A model generated the notes under the pieces. The model was not told where the DNA came from. It worked only from the letters and a program-made list of their open reading frames with translations, and did not search any database. The position numbers and the translations under genes are program-made. From Pedosphaera sp. (GTDB lineage Bacteria; Verrucomicrobiota; Verrucomicrobiia; Limisphaerales; JADLHS01), in assembly GCA_009695195.1 (NCBI GenBank), contig SIBJ01000042.1, forward strand, positions 1-33,495: a stretch of DNA of 33,495 nt, in the 5' to 3' direction. Below are positions 24,723 to 33,451 of this stretch, one piece after another; position 1 is the stretch's first letter; each line of letters opens with the position of its first letter.

Positions 24723-25388
24723 TCACCCCGGCGGCAACACCCGCGACGGCGGCGCTTTGACGAACGCCGTTTCGCGAAGATAAATCGGCTCGATCTTTTC
24801 TCCCGCGACAAAATCCGCGCGCGTCGCCGCCAGCCGCGTCAACATCGCCGCCCGTGGAAAAATGACGCGTCCGTTGGGAAACCACTTCGTCACTTCCGGC
24901 CCGATCAAGTTCCCGTCCGCACACGCCCGAACTTCGTCCGCCGACACAATCCGCAGCGGCGAAACTTCGCGCGCGCCGGTTTCGTTCAACTCGAATCCCG
25001 CCTGATAAAATTCCCCGCGCTGCGCATCAATCACCACATTTGCACTGCCGCGCAAACCCTCCGCCTGCGCCTGCGCCGCCACACATTCCGCGCTGCTGAC
25101 GCCGATGAGTTTCACTTCGCGCCCAAGCAGCCAGCCCTGCGCCAGCGCAATCGCCGCGCGGATGCCCGTGTACGAACCCGGCCCCAGCCCGATGGCGATG
25201 CACTCGATCTGCTCCCGCTCAATTCCCGCTTGCCGCAACACTTCCTCCACCATGCCGAGCGGTTTCATCCCGTAACCCGGCGCGGAATCAATCGCCTCGC
25301 GCGCCGCGACCGCGCGCCCGTCCGCGTCGGCGTGCAACACCGCGACACTTCGCTGCGGCGAAGAAAATTCAAACGCCAGAATCTTCAT
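24723..25388 (-). CDS. tsaB: TsaB, tRNA t6A-modification protein
   Basis: The 221-residue protein has the ASKHA-fold TsaB signature: MKILAFEFSS at the start, and GPGSYTGIRA at 69-78. TsaB partners TsaD and TsaE for threonylcarbamoyl modification of A37 in tRNA. The start at 25388 overlaps the tsaE stop by 20 bp. Extra upstream codons (MKFSTKPSGGSR) are possible but not conserved. Confidence 0.93.
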   Translation of the reverse strand: MKILAFEFSSPQRSVAVLHADADGRAVAAREAIDSAPGYGMKPLGMVEEVLRQAGIEREQIECIAIGLGPGSYTGIRAAIALAQGWLLGREVKLIGVSSAECVAAQAQAEGLRGSANVVIDAQRGEFYQAGFELNETGAREVSPLRIVSADEVRACADGNLIGPEVTKWFPNGRVIFPRAAMLTRLAATRADFVAGEKIEPIYLRETAFVKAPPSRVLPPG

Positions 25389-25809
25389 ACGTGATCCGCC
25401 GCTCGGTTTCGTTGAGAACTTCAATCTTCACTCGTCGCGTCATTCCGCACTCCGCGTTCCGCACTCCGCACTCCGTCCATCGCTCGGCCCACTCGATCAC
25501 CGCCACGCCGTCCGGCCGCAAATAATCCTCCAGTCCCGCACCGCGGATTTGTTCGCGCGTTTCCAGCCGGTAGAGATCGAGATGAAACAACCGCAACCGT
25601 CCGCCACCGTATTCGTTCACGAGCGTGAACGTCGGCGAATGTACCCGCGACGTGACGCCCAGTCCGCGCGCGAGTCCCTTCACGAGTTGCGTCTTGCCCG
25701 CGCCGAGATCGCCGCTGAGCGCGATGACGAGTCCGCGTAGCGCCGCGCGCCCCCAGTTTTCGCCGAGCGCTTCGGTCTCCGCCGGACTGTGAGAAATGAT
25801 TTCAGCCAT
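25369..25809 (-). CDS. tsaE: TsaE, tRNA t6A-modification ATPase
   Basis: The 146-residue protein has Walker A GDLGAGKT (33-40), SPTF (58-61), HLDLYRL (76-82) and VIEWAER (104-110), the full TsaE pattern. It regulates the TsaBD complex through ATP hydrolysis. Residues 112-123 (TECGVRNAECGM) are encoded by a heptanucleotide array inserted after the conserved core, so the C-terminal strand is displaced by about ten residues. The start at 25809 is eleven bases after the stop of the beta-propeller gene. The tsaB start is inside its 3' end. Confidence 0.94.
   Translation of the reverse strand: MAEIISHSPAETEALGENWGRAALRGLVIALSGDLGAGKTQLVKGLARGLGVTSRVHSPTFTLVNEYGGGRLRLFHLDLYRLETREQIRGAGLEDYLRPDGVAVIEWAERWTECGVRNAECGMTRRVKIEVLNETERRITYEDSGV
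25441..25475. repeat. Heptanucleotide array CACTCCG x5
   Basis: Five 7-bp units (three CACTCCG, one CATTCCG, one CGTTCCG) lie inside tsaE near its 3' end. They read as ECGVRNA on the minus strand. Confidence 0.93.
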
Positions 25810-25820
25810 GCGCCACCACC

Positions 25821-27026
25821 TCACGCCCAGATGGAATCCGTCGTCGCATACATGACGACCTGTCGCGGTTTGCCGTGCGACTGCTTGCCGTTGTGCGCGC
25901 TGTTGACGCCGGTGTAAAACAAATGCCAGCGCCCGCCATGCTGGACGAGCCGGCTGTTGCCGTAAATCCCGTAGCAATCGGCGGCGGGCGGTTCGCCGCG
26001 CGGCAACCACGCCTGACGCAGCGGGCGCTCCCACTTCACGCCGTCGCGCGAGAAGCACCACTCCAGATCCATCGTCTGCGCGTCGCAACGATAATTCCCG
26101 AGCATCCCGACGCGGCCCTTCGACGTGAGCGTCTGCGACAGATAATAAAACTGTTGATCCACCGGATCGCTGGCATCGCGCTCGATGATTCGCTGCCGCG
26201 TCTCGAAGTTCAGTCCGTCCGCCGACGCGTAACGATCAATCACGCGCAACAGTCCCGGCGCATTGTCGTGCGCCATGTAAGCGGGATCCGTTTTCGGAAC
26301 TTGCACCAGCGCCACGGAAAACATCTCGAACGTGCCGTCGGGCAGTTGGTAAATGTTCGTGGCGTCGTTGGAAATCTGGCGCGACAGCGCCAGCGGTTCG
26401 TCCGCCGGCCTTTCCTTGTTCGGCTCTTTGTGAAGCAACAATCCGTCCGGCGACGCCAGGCCCCAGGCCGCGCGGTCGCTCGGATGATAAAGCACCGCGC
26501 GCAACGGATCGAGGATGCGATAACGCCGGCCATCGTCGCTCTCCGCCGCGAGATAGCGCGCCACGCGCGGGCCATGAACCCAGAAATATATGCGGTGTCG
26601 CCCGCCGCGCAGCGGGACGTGCGTCACCTGAACCGGCCGCCATTTCTCCGGCAGATTGCCGATGGCGAACGGCGCATCGGCTGGCTCACCCGGCGACAGT
26701 TGCGCCGGGATTTTCTTCCACAGCTTGCCCGGAGCGCCCTCGGCATACGCCAGCCCGTAGCCGGACTTTTTGCCCGACACCGAATACCAGATGCGCCACG
26801 TGTCGCCTTTCAGCGGTTCGGCGACCGTCGTGAAGTTCTGCACGTCCTCGCCTTCCCACGGCTCGGTCGCTTCGAGGATCACGCCGTGTTTTTTCCACGC
26901 CGACGGCCGGCACGGCTTCGGCAACGCGCGTTCCGGTTTTTGCGCGAAAGCGGTTGGAGCCAGCAGCGCGACCGCGCCGGCGGCCACGGAAGTCCGGAGA
27001 AAGTTGCGACGATGGATCGGTTGCAT
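25821..27026 (-). CDS. Tat-exported beta-propeller-like protein
   Basis: The 401-residue protein has a twin-arginine signal (RRNFLRTS, then a hydrophobic stretch to about 28). The rest alternates short beta-rich segments such as TWRIWYSVSGKKSGYGLAYAE, RHRIYFWVHG, GRWHLFYTGVN. These resemble five-bladed propellers of the GH32/43/DUF377-type glycosidases. No catalytic residue set is certain. It lies between thiL and tsaE in a tight minus-strand run, 13 and 11 bp from them, but no functional link is apparent. Confidence 0.78.
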   Translation of the reverse strand: MQPIHRRNFLRTSVAAGAVALLAPTAFAQKPERALPKPCRPSAWKKHGVILEATEPWEGEDVQNFTTVAEPLKGDTWRIWYSVSGKKSGYGLAYAEGAPGKLWKKIPAQLSPGEPADAPFAIGNLPEKWRPVQVTHVPLRGGRHRIYFWVHGPRVARYLAAESDDGRRYRILDPLRAVLYHPSDRAAWGLASPDGLLLHKEPNKERPADEPLALSRQISNDATNIYQLPDGTFEMFSVALVQVPKTDPAYMAHDNAPGLLRVIDRYASADGLNFETRQRIIERDASDPVDQQFYYLSQTLTSKGRVGMLGNYRCDAQTMDLEWCFSRDGVKWERPLRQAWLPRGEPPAADCYGIYGNSRLVQHGGRWHLFYTGVNSAHNGKQSHGKPRQVVMYATTDSIWA

Positions 27027-27039
27027 GTGAAATTTAGGT

Positions 27040-27972
27040 TCAGGAAAAGTGAGCGTAACCCTGCGCGCTCAACAGCCGCGTCCCCGCCTTCTCGCGGAGC
27101 GTGATGCCCTCGCGCGCGATGATCCTGCCGATGCAGCTCAACTTGAGCGCGGGAAACTTTTTCTTCCACGCGTCCAGCAACGGCACCGCATCCCGGCTCG
27201 CGACGGTGAAGAGCAATTCAAAATCCTCGCCGTCTGTCAGCGCGGCAACGAACGCCGGTTTTGCCGCGTCGCCGCGCTTTGCGTTTTGCTTCGCCGCGCG
27301 GCTGATCGGCACCGCGCTCTTCAACACCTCCGCGCCGACCTTGCTCGCAGCGAGAATGTGGCGCAGGTCGCCCGCCAATCCGTCGCTCACATCCATCAAC
27401 GCGTGGATGGAAAAATTCTCCGCGAGCCAGCGTGCCTCCGCGAGCCGCGGCTCGAAGTCGAGATGCCTGCCGGCCAGTGAGCCGCCGAGTTCGCCCGTCA
27501 CAAAAATCGCGTCGCCCACCTTTGCGCCCGAGCGGAGCAGCATTTTTTTCCGCGCCACGAAGCCCACCAGCGCCACGGAGATCAGCACGCGCTCGGGATT
27601 CGTCGTCGTCTCGCCGCCGACGATCGCGACGCCGTGCCGCTCGGCAAGCGCATTCAGCCCGGCGTAAATTTTCTCCACAAACTCCGGCTCGAATTTTTTT
27701 GGCAACGCAATCGTCACCACCGCCGCCGTCGGCGTGCCCGCCATCGCCGCTATGTCGCTCAGACAGCGCGCGAGCGCCTTGCGGCCGATCTTTTCCGGCG
27801 GCGTCTCGCGCGTGAAGTGGATGCCCTCGACCACCGCGTCGGTCTTGAACAGCAGCAACCGCTCCGCGTCGCCGATCTCCAGCGCCGCGCAATCGTCGCC
27901 CGCGCCGACCACGACGGATTCATTCGTCGGCAGATCACGCGTGAGACAGCGGATGAGTTCAAACTCGTTCAT
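27040..27972 (-). CDS. thiL: Thiamine-monophosphate kinase
   Basis: The 310-residue protein is ThiL, making thiamine diphosphate from thiamine monophosphate with ATP. Diagnostic segments are VVVGAGDDCAALE (about 20-32), LFKTDAVVEGIHF (about 41-53), LSDIAAMAG, GGETTTN, and MDVSDGLAGDLRHI. The start is three bases after the stop of the CPBP protease gene. No TPP riboswitch is present at the junction, and no other thiamine gene is in the window. Confidence 0.96.
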   Translation of the reverse strand: MNEFELIRCLTRDLPTNESVVVGAGDDCAALEIGDAERLLLFKTDAVVEGIHFTRETPPEKIGRKALARCLSDIAAMAGTPTAAVVTIALPKKFEPEFVEKIYAGLNALAERHGVAIVGGETTTNPERVLISVALVGFVARKKMLLRSGAKVGDAIFVTGELGGSLAGRHLDFEPRLAEARWLAENFSIHALMDVSDGLAGDLRHILAASKVGAEVLKSAVPISRAAKQNAKRGDAAKPAFVAALTDGEDFELLFTVASRDAVPLLDAWKKKFPALKLSCIGRIIAREGITLREKAGTRLLSAQGYAHFS

Positions 27973-27975
27973 GCG

Positions 27976-28890
27976 TCAGGCTGGGTTTGCCATTTTGGAT
28001 TCGATGATCAGCAGGCCAACGAAGTTCAGAATGTTAAAAGTCGCGTGGGCGACAATGGGCGCTAGCAGATTGCCGGTCCGCTTGTAAAGTATCGTCAAGA
28101 CGACAGCGAGAACCAACAGCGGCACGAATGTAACCAGGTTGTGATGGATCGCCGCGAATAAGAACGAGGTCCCCCAAATCGCAAGGCGTGGAAAACCATA
28201 TCGTGCCACCGTCGGATAAAGAATCCCCCGAAACAGGACTTCTTCACCGAGCGGAGCGAGGAGGGCCGTTATGATCCCAAGCACAACGCGATCCCGTAAT
28301 GCTGGCAAACCTTTAATAATCTCAACCGACTGCTGAACTTCCGGGTTGATGTGCAGACGAGACAGAATTTCGCCGCAGGCCCATTGTACCAGCTGTCCCA
28401 CCGGCATAAAAACACAAGCGACCAGAACCCCCAACAGCACTGCCATCTTCCACTTCAAGCCTAGGCCAAAGGCGTCACGGACATTCAGACCATGTTCACG
28501 AAGAAATAGAGGGAGCAGCAACAGCGTTACTCCTTGAAGACTGAGAGTGCTCACAAGCGCGCCCATCATGGTCACTTGGCCAGGCAACCTTCCCGAAAAA
28601 TGGTCCGCGAACGCCACAAATGTCCCTCCCAGATACGTAAAAAAAATTAGCAGGACGAACTGCCGAGTGAACCGGTCGAGATCCCAAGGCTTCCGCAACA
28701 AAAACAAAGCAACCGCGCAACTGGCGACGCTTGCGACTACCAGCGCCGAGAAGATCCAGACATCAACCGCGCGCGCGCCGCCGAAATACCTCGTCACGGC
28801 CATTGTGAGCGTGCCAAGCAGGATACCAATCAACTGGCTCACGCCCAATCGCATCACCGCTTCAGATCGCCAAGGTTTTTCGGTCAGCAC
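27976..28890 (-). CDS. CPBP-family intramembrane metalloprotease
   Basis: From the GTG at 28890 the protein has 304 residues and about eight membrane segments. The CPBP motifs are EEVLFRG (216-222), FAAIHHN with His249 and His250, and IVAHATFN (279-286) with His282 and Asn286. Members are Abi-like membrane proteases (CAAX endopeptidase type). The first residues EKPWRSEAV match the family start, which favours GTG 28890 over the ATG at 28854. Upstream extension beyond 28890 is antisense to the divergent lipoprotein gene and is not real. The gene is the first of a minus-strand run with thiL. Confidence 0.85.
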   Translation of the reverse strand: MLTEKPWRSEAVMRLGVSQLIGILLGTLTMAVTRYFGGARAVDVWIFSALVVASVASCAVALFLLRKPWDLDRFTRQFVLLIFFTYLGGTFVAFADHFSGRLPGQVTMMGALVSTLSLQGVTLLLLPLFLREHGLNVRDAFGLGLKWKMAVLLGVLVACVFMPVGQLVQWACGEILSRLHINPEVQQSVEIIKGLPALRDRVVLGIITALLAPLGEEVLFRGILYPTVARYGFPRLAIWGTSFLFAAIHHNLVTFVPLLVLAVVLTILYKRTGNLLAPIVAHATFNILNFVGLLIIESKMANPA

Positions 28891-28998
28891 GCCGCCAGCG
28901 TAGCGCGCCGCGCGCGCACTGACGACGCAAATTTGACCGCGGCCCATGGACTTTCTTTTGCCCCGCGCCCCGTCCCGGGCTATTCTCCGCCGTCCCGA

Positions 28999-31167
28999 AT
29001 GAAACGCGCGGCGTATTATTTTTGTCTGTCGGTACTGACGCTGTTGCTCGCCGCGTGTCACCCGAAGAATTATTTGAGCCAAACCAAACCCGACGTGCCA
29101 ACGAACCCGACACCTCCCGCCCATCAACACACCAACCGCCTCGCGCGCGCGAAGTCGCCGTATCTGCTCCAGCACGCGCACAATCCCGTGGACTGGTTCG
29201 CGTGGGGCGAGGAGGCGTTCGCCAAGGCGCGCGCGGAAAACAAGCCGATCTTCCTCAGCATCGGCTACTCGACCTGCCACTGGTGTCACGTGATGGAGCG
29301 CGAAAGTTTCGAGAGTGAAGCCACCGCAAAATTTCTCAATGAACATTTCGTCAGCATCAAGGTGGACCGCGAGGAGCGGCCGGACGTGGACAAGATTTAC
29401 ATGACGTTCGTGCAGTCCACGACGGGCTCGGGTGGCTGGCCGTTGAATGTTTTCCTCACGCCGGATCGCAAGCCGTTCTTCGGCGGCACTTACTTCCCGC
29501 CGGACAATCGCTACGGGCGCGGGAGTTTTGTTTCCGTACTCCAGCAAGTCACGGATGTCTGGCGCGAGCGCCACGGCGAAGTCGCTGCGTCCGCCGACGA
29601 AATCCACACGCGCCTCGAACTGGCCACGTCGAGCGCAACCGCGAGCAATCTTCTGCTCACCGCCGAAACGGTCCGCCGCGCGGGCGCGATGTTCAAGGAA
29701 GCCTACGATGCGCAGAACGGCGGCTTCGGCGGCGCGCCGAAATTTCCGCAGCCCAGCCAGCCGGCGTTTTTGTTGCGCTACGCCAAACGATTTCACGACG
29801 ACGCGGCGGCGAAGATGGTTTTGCACACGTGCGATGCGATGGCGGCGGGCGGGATTCACGATCAACTCGGCGGCGGCTTCGCGCGCTACTCGGTGGACGC
29901 GCATTGGCTCGTGCCGCACTTCGAGAAAATGCTCTACGACAACGCGCAGCTCACGCAGCTTTATCTCGACGCGTTCCTTGTCAGTCCCGACGCGTCGGGA
30001 CGTCACGCTGAAGTCGTGCGCGATATTCTCGGCTACGTGCTGCGCGACATGACGCATCCCGACGGCGGATTTTATTCCGCCGAGGACGCGGACAGCGAGG
30101 GTCACGAAGGAAAATTCTACTGCTGGACGCACGATGAATTGTCGAAGCTCTTGACGGTCGAAGAATTCAACGTGGTCGTGGGCTACTTCGGCGTCACGAA
30201 GCAGGGCAACTTCGTTGACCACAGCCATCCGACTCCGTTGTCAGGACAGAATGTTTTGAGCATTGCGCACGCGAAGGTTTCACCACCCGACCAGCCGCTG
30301 TTGGAATCTGCGAAAACAAAAATGTCTGGCGTGCGCGCGAAACGAATCCGTCCGCACCTCGACGACAAAATCCTCGCATCGTGGAACGGCTTGATGCTCG
30401 GCGCGTTCGCGCGGGCTTCCGCGGTGCTGGGCGATGAAACGTATCGCGCCGCGGCGGAAAAGAATCTGGCGTTCCTGCGCGCCAAATTGTGGGACGAGAA
30501 ATCCAAAACTCTTTTTCACCGCTGGCGCGACGGCGAACGCGACAACGTGCAACTGCTCGAAGGCTACGCGTTCCTGCTCGACGGTGTGATCCAACTTTAT
30601 GAGGCCACGCTTGAACCGAAGCATCTGGATTTCGCCATCGCGCTCGCCGAGGCGATGATCGCGAAGTTTTACGACGCGGCAAACGGCGGCTTCTGGCAAA
30701 GCGCTTCGGACGCGAAGGATTTGATCATCCGCGTGAAGGACGATTACGACGGCGCGGAGCCGTCCGGCAATTCCGTCGCCACACTCGCATTGTTCAAGCT
30801 CGCCGCCATCACCGACCGGAAAGATTTTCGCGAACCCGCCGAGGCAACGCTGCGATTCTTCGCCACGCGGCTGGAAAAAATTCCGCACGCCGTGCCGTAC
30901 ATGCTGCAAACGTTCGACTTCACGATCGAAGAACCGCGCCGCGTGGTCATCGCGGGCGACGCACACGATCCGCGCGCGCGTGAACTGCTCCGCGCCGCGC
31001 ACTCGGTTTATCAGCCGAACAAAGTGGTGCTCGGCAATCGCGGGGCCGTCGAAGAATTCGCGCGTGAACTACCGGCCAAGGATGGCCCGCTGGTTTATCT
31101 CTGCACCGGCAAGGCGTGTCAGCCGCCGACAAGTGATGCCGCAAAATTAAAGGCTTTGTTGCGTTGA
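28999..31167 (+). CDS. DUF255 thioredoxin-fold lipoprotein (YyaL/SPATA20-like)
   Basis: The 722-residue protein has a lipoprotein signal with Cys20 in LLLAAC. The DUF255 thioredoxin-like domain follows ([29 protein letters not shown] with Cys93 and Cys96, [24 protein letters not shown]). The C-terminal part is the alpha/alpha-barrel region typical of YyaL/SPATA20 proteins. The function of the family is not settled; a redox or carbohydrate role has been suggested. Most homologues are cytosolic, so the lipobox here is unusual. Its 3' end is partly duplicated at 32130-32279. Confidence 0.9.
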   Translation: MKRAAYYFCLSVLTLLLAACHPKNYLSQTKPDVPTNPTPPAHQHTNRLARAKSPYLLQHAHNPVDWFAWGEEAFAKARAENKPIFLSIGYSTCHWCHVMERESFESEATAKFLNEHFVSIKVDREERPDVDKIYMTFVQSTTGSGGWPLNVFLTPDRKPFFGGTYFPPDNRYGRGSFVSVLQQVTDVWRERHGEVAASADEIHTRLELATSSATASNLLLTAETVRRAGAMFKEAYDAQNGGFGGAPKFPQPSQPAFLLRYAKRFHDDAAAKMVLHTCDAMAAGGIHDQLGGGFARYSVDAHWLVPHFEKMLYDNAQLTQLYLDAFLVSPDASGRHAEVVRDILGYVLRDMTHPDGGFYSAEDADSEGHEGKFYCWTHDELSKLLTVEEFNVVVGYFGVTKQGNFVDHSHPTPLSGQNVLSIAHAKVSPPDQPLLESAKTKMSGVRAKRIRPHLDDKILASWNGLMLGAFARASAVLGDETYRAAAEKNLAFLRAKLWDEKSKTLFHRWRDGERDNVQLLEGYAFLLDGVIQLYEATLEPKHLDFAIALAEAMIAKFYDAANGGFWQSASDAKDLIIRVKDDYDGAEPSGNSVATLALFKLAAITDRKDFREPAEATLRFFATRLEKIPHAVPYMLQTFDFTIEEPRRVVIAGDAHDPRARELLRAAHSVYQPNKVVLGNRGAVEEFARELPAKDGPLVYLCTGKACQPPTSDAAKLKALLR

Positions 31168-31189
31168 GGTTGCGATTCTCGACGCCCCT

Positions 31190-31536
31190 TCAAAGCGGAA
31201 GTTGTTCAATCCGGTTCTGCCAATATACGGCGTCGGTTGCCTTGGCAATCAGTTCCAGGCCGGAAATCATTTCCCCAAAGCTGACATATCGTTGGTGCGC
31301 GAAACCAATCCCGTGAAGGGCCGTCCGCTCCGCTGCCAGTTTTCCGCAAGCACGCGGAAACGGATGTCCTGGGTCACGGTCACGCGGTCCAGGGAAGTGG
31401 CCAACGCGAGTAACGCGCCGTCGAGAAGCCGGTTCGTGCCTTCCTCCGTGGCAGCGAGAATGTTCACGTCCCGCAGCCGGAGTTGAAGCACCACCGGCCC
31501 GGGCACATGCACATCAGCATAGAGGCCGACGGACAT
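31190..31536 (-). pseudogene. Frameshifted DUF5615 PIN-like toxin gene
   Basis: The frame from ATG 31536 reads a DUF5615-type sequence (ADVHVPGPVVLQLRLRDVNIL, then RVTVTQDIRF) but breaks near 31301-31306. The family's C-terminal part (AHQRYVSFGEMISGLELIAKATD, then NRIEQLPL) continues in another frame to a stop at 31190-31192. A single base missing in the AAA run at 31302-31304 would account for it. Without repair the product is an 89-residue protein ending at 31267. DUF5615 proteins are PIN-like toxins paired with DUF433 antitoxins. Sequencing error is possible. Confidence 0.75.
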
Positions 31537-31850
31537 CAGCGCGGGGCGGGTTGTTTGAGCCGGACCAGGAGCGGAGGCGTGGGGTGGGACTTCTTCCATT
31601 CTTCAACGTCCCGGTATTCGGCCACCAACTCGTCCTCGATCTCCTCGCGATGATCGAAGTAATAAGTCAAGGCGGCGTGCGCCTCCGCGAGCGTCAGATA
31701 GGGATACTGCCGGACGATTTCCTCCGCCGACCAGCCGCGCCAAAGGTAATCCGCCACGATCATCGCCACGCGCGTGCGCGGATGAAGTTCGAGCCGTGCG
31801 GTTTCGCCCGCCGGTTTCACGATGTGCGGATAAGTCACTGCGGTTGGCAT
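31536..31850 (-). CDS. DUF433-family antitoxin
   Basis: The 104-residue protein has the DUF433 helix-turn-helix-like pattern MIVADYLWRGWSAEEIVRQYPYLTLAEAHAALTYYFDHREEI in its middle. It is paired with DUF5615 genes as an antitoxin. The stop overlaps the DUF5615 start by four bases (ATGA), supporting the pairing. The ATG at 31850 is preferred over one at 31904, whose extra residues are not conserved. Confidence 0.85.
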   Translation of the reverse strand: MPTAVTYPHIVKPAGETARLELHPRTRVAMIVADYLWRGWSAEEIVRQYPYLTLAEAHAALTYYFDHREEIEDELVAEYRDVEEWKKSHPTPPLLVRLKQPAPR

Positions 31851-31925
31851 GGGCGAAAACTCGCCGCTTGTACGTGGGATGTCAACCGGACGCTCAAGTT
31901 CCAATCACTGAGTTCACCCGTCGAA

Positions 31926-32122
31926 GGGTGCGATTAAAGGCGGGTGAGGGTGAGCGGGTGCTGGCGGTATTTTTGGACTGCGGTGGCAAGTCGGACGCGA
32001 CACCGCTTTCGAGCGAACGGGGCGGGTTGCTCATTGCCCTCGCCGTCGACGGTGCCAAAGCGGTGTCGCGTCCGACTTGCCACCGCAGTCCATAATGCTC
32101 TCACCCGTTTTTAATCACACCC
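31926..32122. mobile_element. Palindromic MITE-like element, copy B
   Basis: The element carries perfect 35-bp internal arms at 31975-32009 and 32057-32091. Terminal inverted repeats lie outside them: 31926-31950 (GGGTGCGATTAAAGG...) pairs with 32098-32122 with four mismatches in 25. The segment 31926-32107 matches copy C (33270-33451) with four differences in 182. No transposase is coded. It lies between the DUF433 gene and the lipoprotein remnant. Confidence 0.8.
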
Positions 32123-32129
32123 CCCGTCG

Positions 32130-32279
32130 AACAATGTCTAGCTTGGCAACGCCGGCGCCGTAGAGGAATTCGCGCGTGAACTGCCGGCGAAGGACGGCCC
32201 GCTGGTTTATCTCTGCACGGGCAAAGCGTGCCAGCCGCCGACAAATGATGCCGCGAAGGTTCGCGAGTTGTTGAAGTGA
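32130..32279 (+). pseudogene. Remnant of a DUF255 lipoprotein gene 3' end
   Basis: The stretch translates to a close match of the last 48 residues or so of the lipoprotein at 28999-31167 ([39 protein letters not shown]). An in-frame TAG at 32139-32141 replaces a Val codon. It has no start and nothing upstream except the palindromic element. It is a decayed paralogue or a piece left by a deletion. Confidence 0.88.
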
Positions 32280-32297
32280 TCTCCAAGAGGCGAACCG

Positions 32298-33170
32298 CTA
32301 CCGCGGCGCTCGCGGTAAATTCACCTGACCGCCAACGACAAGTTCTACGGTCTGTTTGTCCGTCGCGATCGTCGGGGTCACGTCTATGACCGGACCGGTG
32401 GTGTAAGTCTGCCCGGACGGCAAGGTATGCACTTGTGTAACGCCGATCTGCGCCCGGTTGCCGCTCAAGACGACAACTCTTGGCGCGGAGAGAATTTCTC
32501 CCTCTCCTTCCAGAATCTCGGAGCCCTCCGGTTTTTGCAGGCCTTTGATCAACCGCTGTATCTGCTCCGCCGTGAAAATGCGACTCCCATTGCTGGTTTT
32601 GCCGTCTGATTTCAACTGTTCCAATCCGAGACTGGCCACCAGGTTTTCGGGCAGGGCAACGACGTGTGATTGGACATGCACCGTCCCGTCACCCATGTCC
32701 GTGGGTTGCAGAAAAATGAATCCGCGTTTTCCCGACGGCAATCGCCAACCGCCCGTCACCACCGCCATGTGCCAGCCAACCTGGGCCGTCACCTCCACCG
32801 TAAACTTATCCACCGGCGGGTCGTTGGTTTCAGGTTTGGCCTCGGCGAATTGTGCGGCACTTTTGAGCGCGGCGGCGGCGGCCGCTTCGGCTTTCGCCGC
32901 TTGAAGCTCACGGCGCAATTGCGGCACCTGTCCGCGCAGGCGGAGCAATTCGGCTTGGCCTTCGCGCAAACGTTTCAACTCGGCGGGGTCAACGCGTTCG
33001 CCGGCGAGCCGCGTGTTTTCCTCCGTCAACGCCGCGAGTTTTTTCGCGTCTCCGCTCAACTGCTGATTTTCGGATTCGAGTTTGCCGACGACCGCGCGCT
33101 GCCAGACGAAAACTCCGGCGGCGAAGCCGGCAACAAATCCGACCACGAGCAGGAAAACGGATTTACGCAT
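32298..33170 (-). CDS. Coiled-coil protein with secretin-like C-terminal segment
   Basis: The 290-residue protein has an N-terminal membrane segment (about 5-24) and a coiled coil (about 28-110, rich in Leu, Glu, Arg). The C-terminal third contains EILSAPRVVVLSGNRAQIGVTQVHTLPSG and VIDVTPTIATDKQTVELVV. This resembles the strand-rich core of secretin (GspD/PilQ) domains, but the outer-membrane pore region is missing. It may be a secretin-derived scaffold of unknown role. It is flanked by copies B and C of the palindromic element. Confidence 0.75.
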   Translation of the reverse strand: MRKSVFLLVVGFVAGFAAGVFVWQRAVVGKLESENQQLSGDAKKLAALTEENTRLAGERVDPAELKRLREGQAELLRLRGQVPQLRRELQAAKAEAAAAAALKSAAQFAEAKPETNDPPVDKFTVEVTAQVGWHMAVVTGGWRLPSGKRGFIFLQPTDMGDGTVHVQSHVVALPENLVASLGLEQLKSDGKTSNGSRIFTAEQIQRLIKGLQKPEGSEILEGEGEILSAPRVVVLSGNRAQIGVTQVHTLPSGQTYTTGPVIDVTPTIATDKQTVELVVGGQVNLPRAPR

Positions 33171-33269
33171 GATGAGTTGTTTGGTTTAAGAAAACCGGTT
33201 GCGAAGGGAAGGGTTCACAATCGCACGGTAAGAAGCTGCGGGCAACGGCGCAAGGAAACTGCGCGTGGT

Positions 33270-33451
33270 GGGTGCGATTAAAGGCGGGTGAGGGTGAGCG
33301 GGTGCTGGTGGTATTTTTGGACTGCGGTGGCAAGTCGGACGCGACACCGCTTTCGAGCGCACGGGGCGGGTTGCTCATTGCCCTCGCCGTCGTCGGTGCC
33401 AAAGCGGTGTCGCGTCCGACTTGCCACCGCAGTCCATAATGCCCTCACCCG
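33270..33451. mobile_element. Palindromic MITE-like element, copy C
   Basis: This copy of the element matches copy B over 182 bp with four differences, with perfect 35-bp arms at 33319-33353 and 33401-33435. Its right terminal inverted repeat is cut short; similarity ends at 33451. The rest of the window to 33495 holds no gene that I can see. Confidence 0.8.

Noticed and set aside
28933..28956. Candidate promoter TTGACC with a T-rich stretch downstream
   Set aside because: No acceptable -10 element at proper spacing; GC-rich surroundings make such a match uninformative.
28891..30228. Long open frame on the minus strand extending the CPBP gene upstream
   Set aside because: It is antisense to the DUF255 lipoprotein gene, Arg/Val-rich, and lacks any conserved motif.
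31915..31930. Small hairpin CACCC/GGGTG
   Set aside because: Five-base stem, overlaps the end of the palindromic element and is not distinctive.
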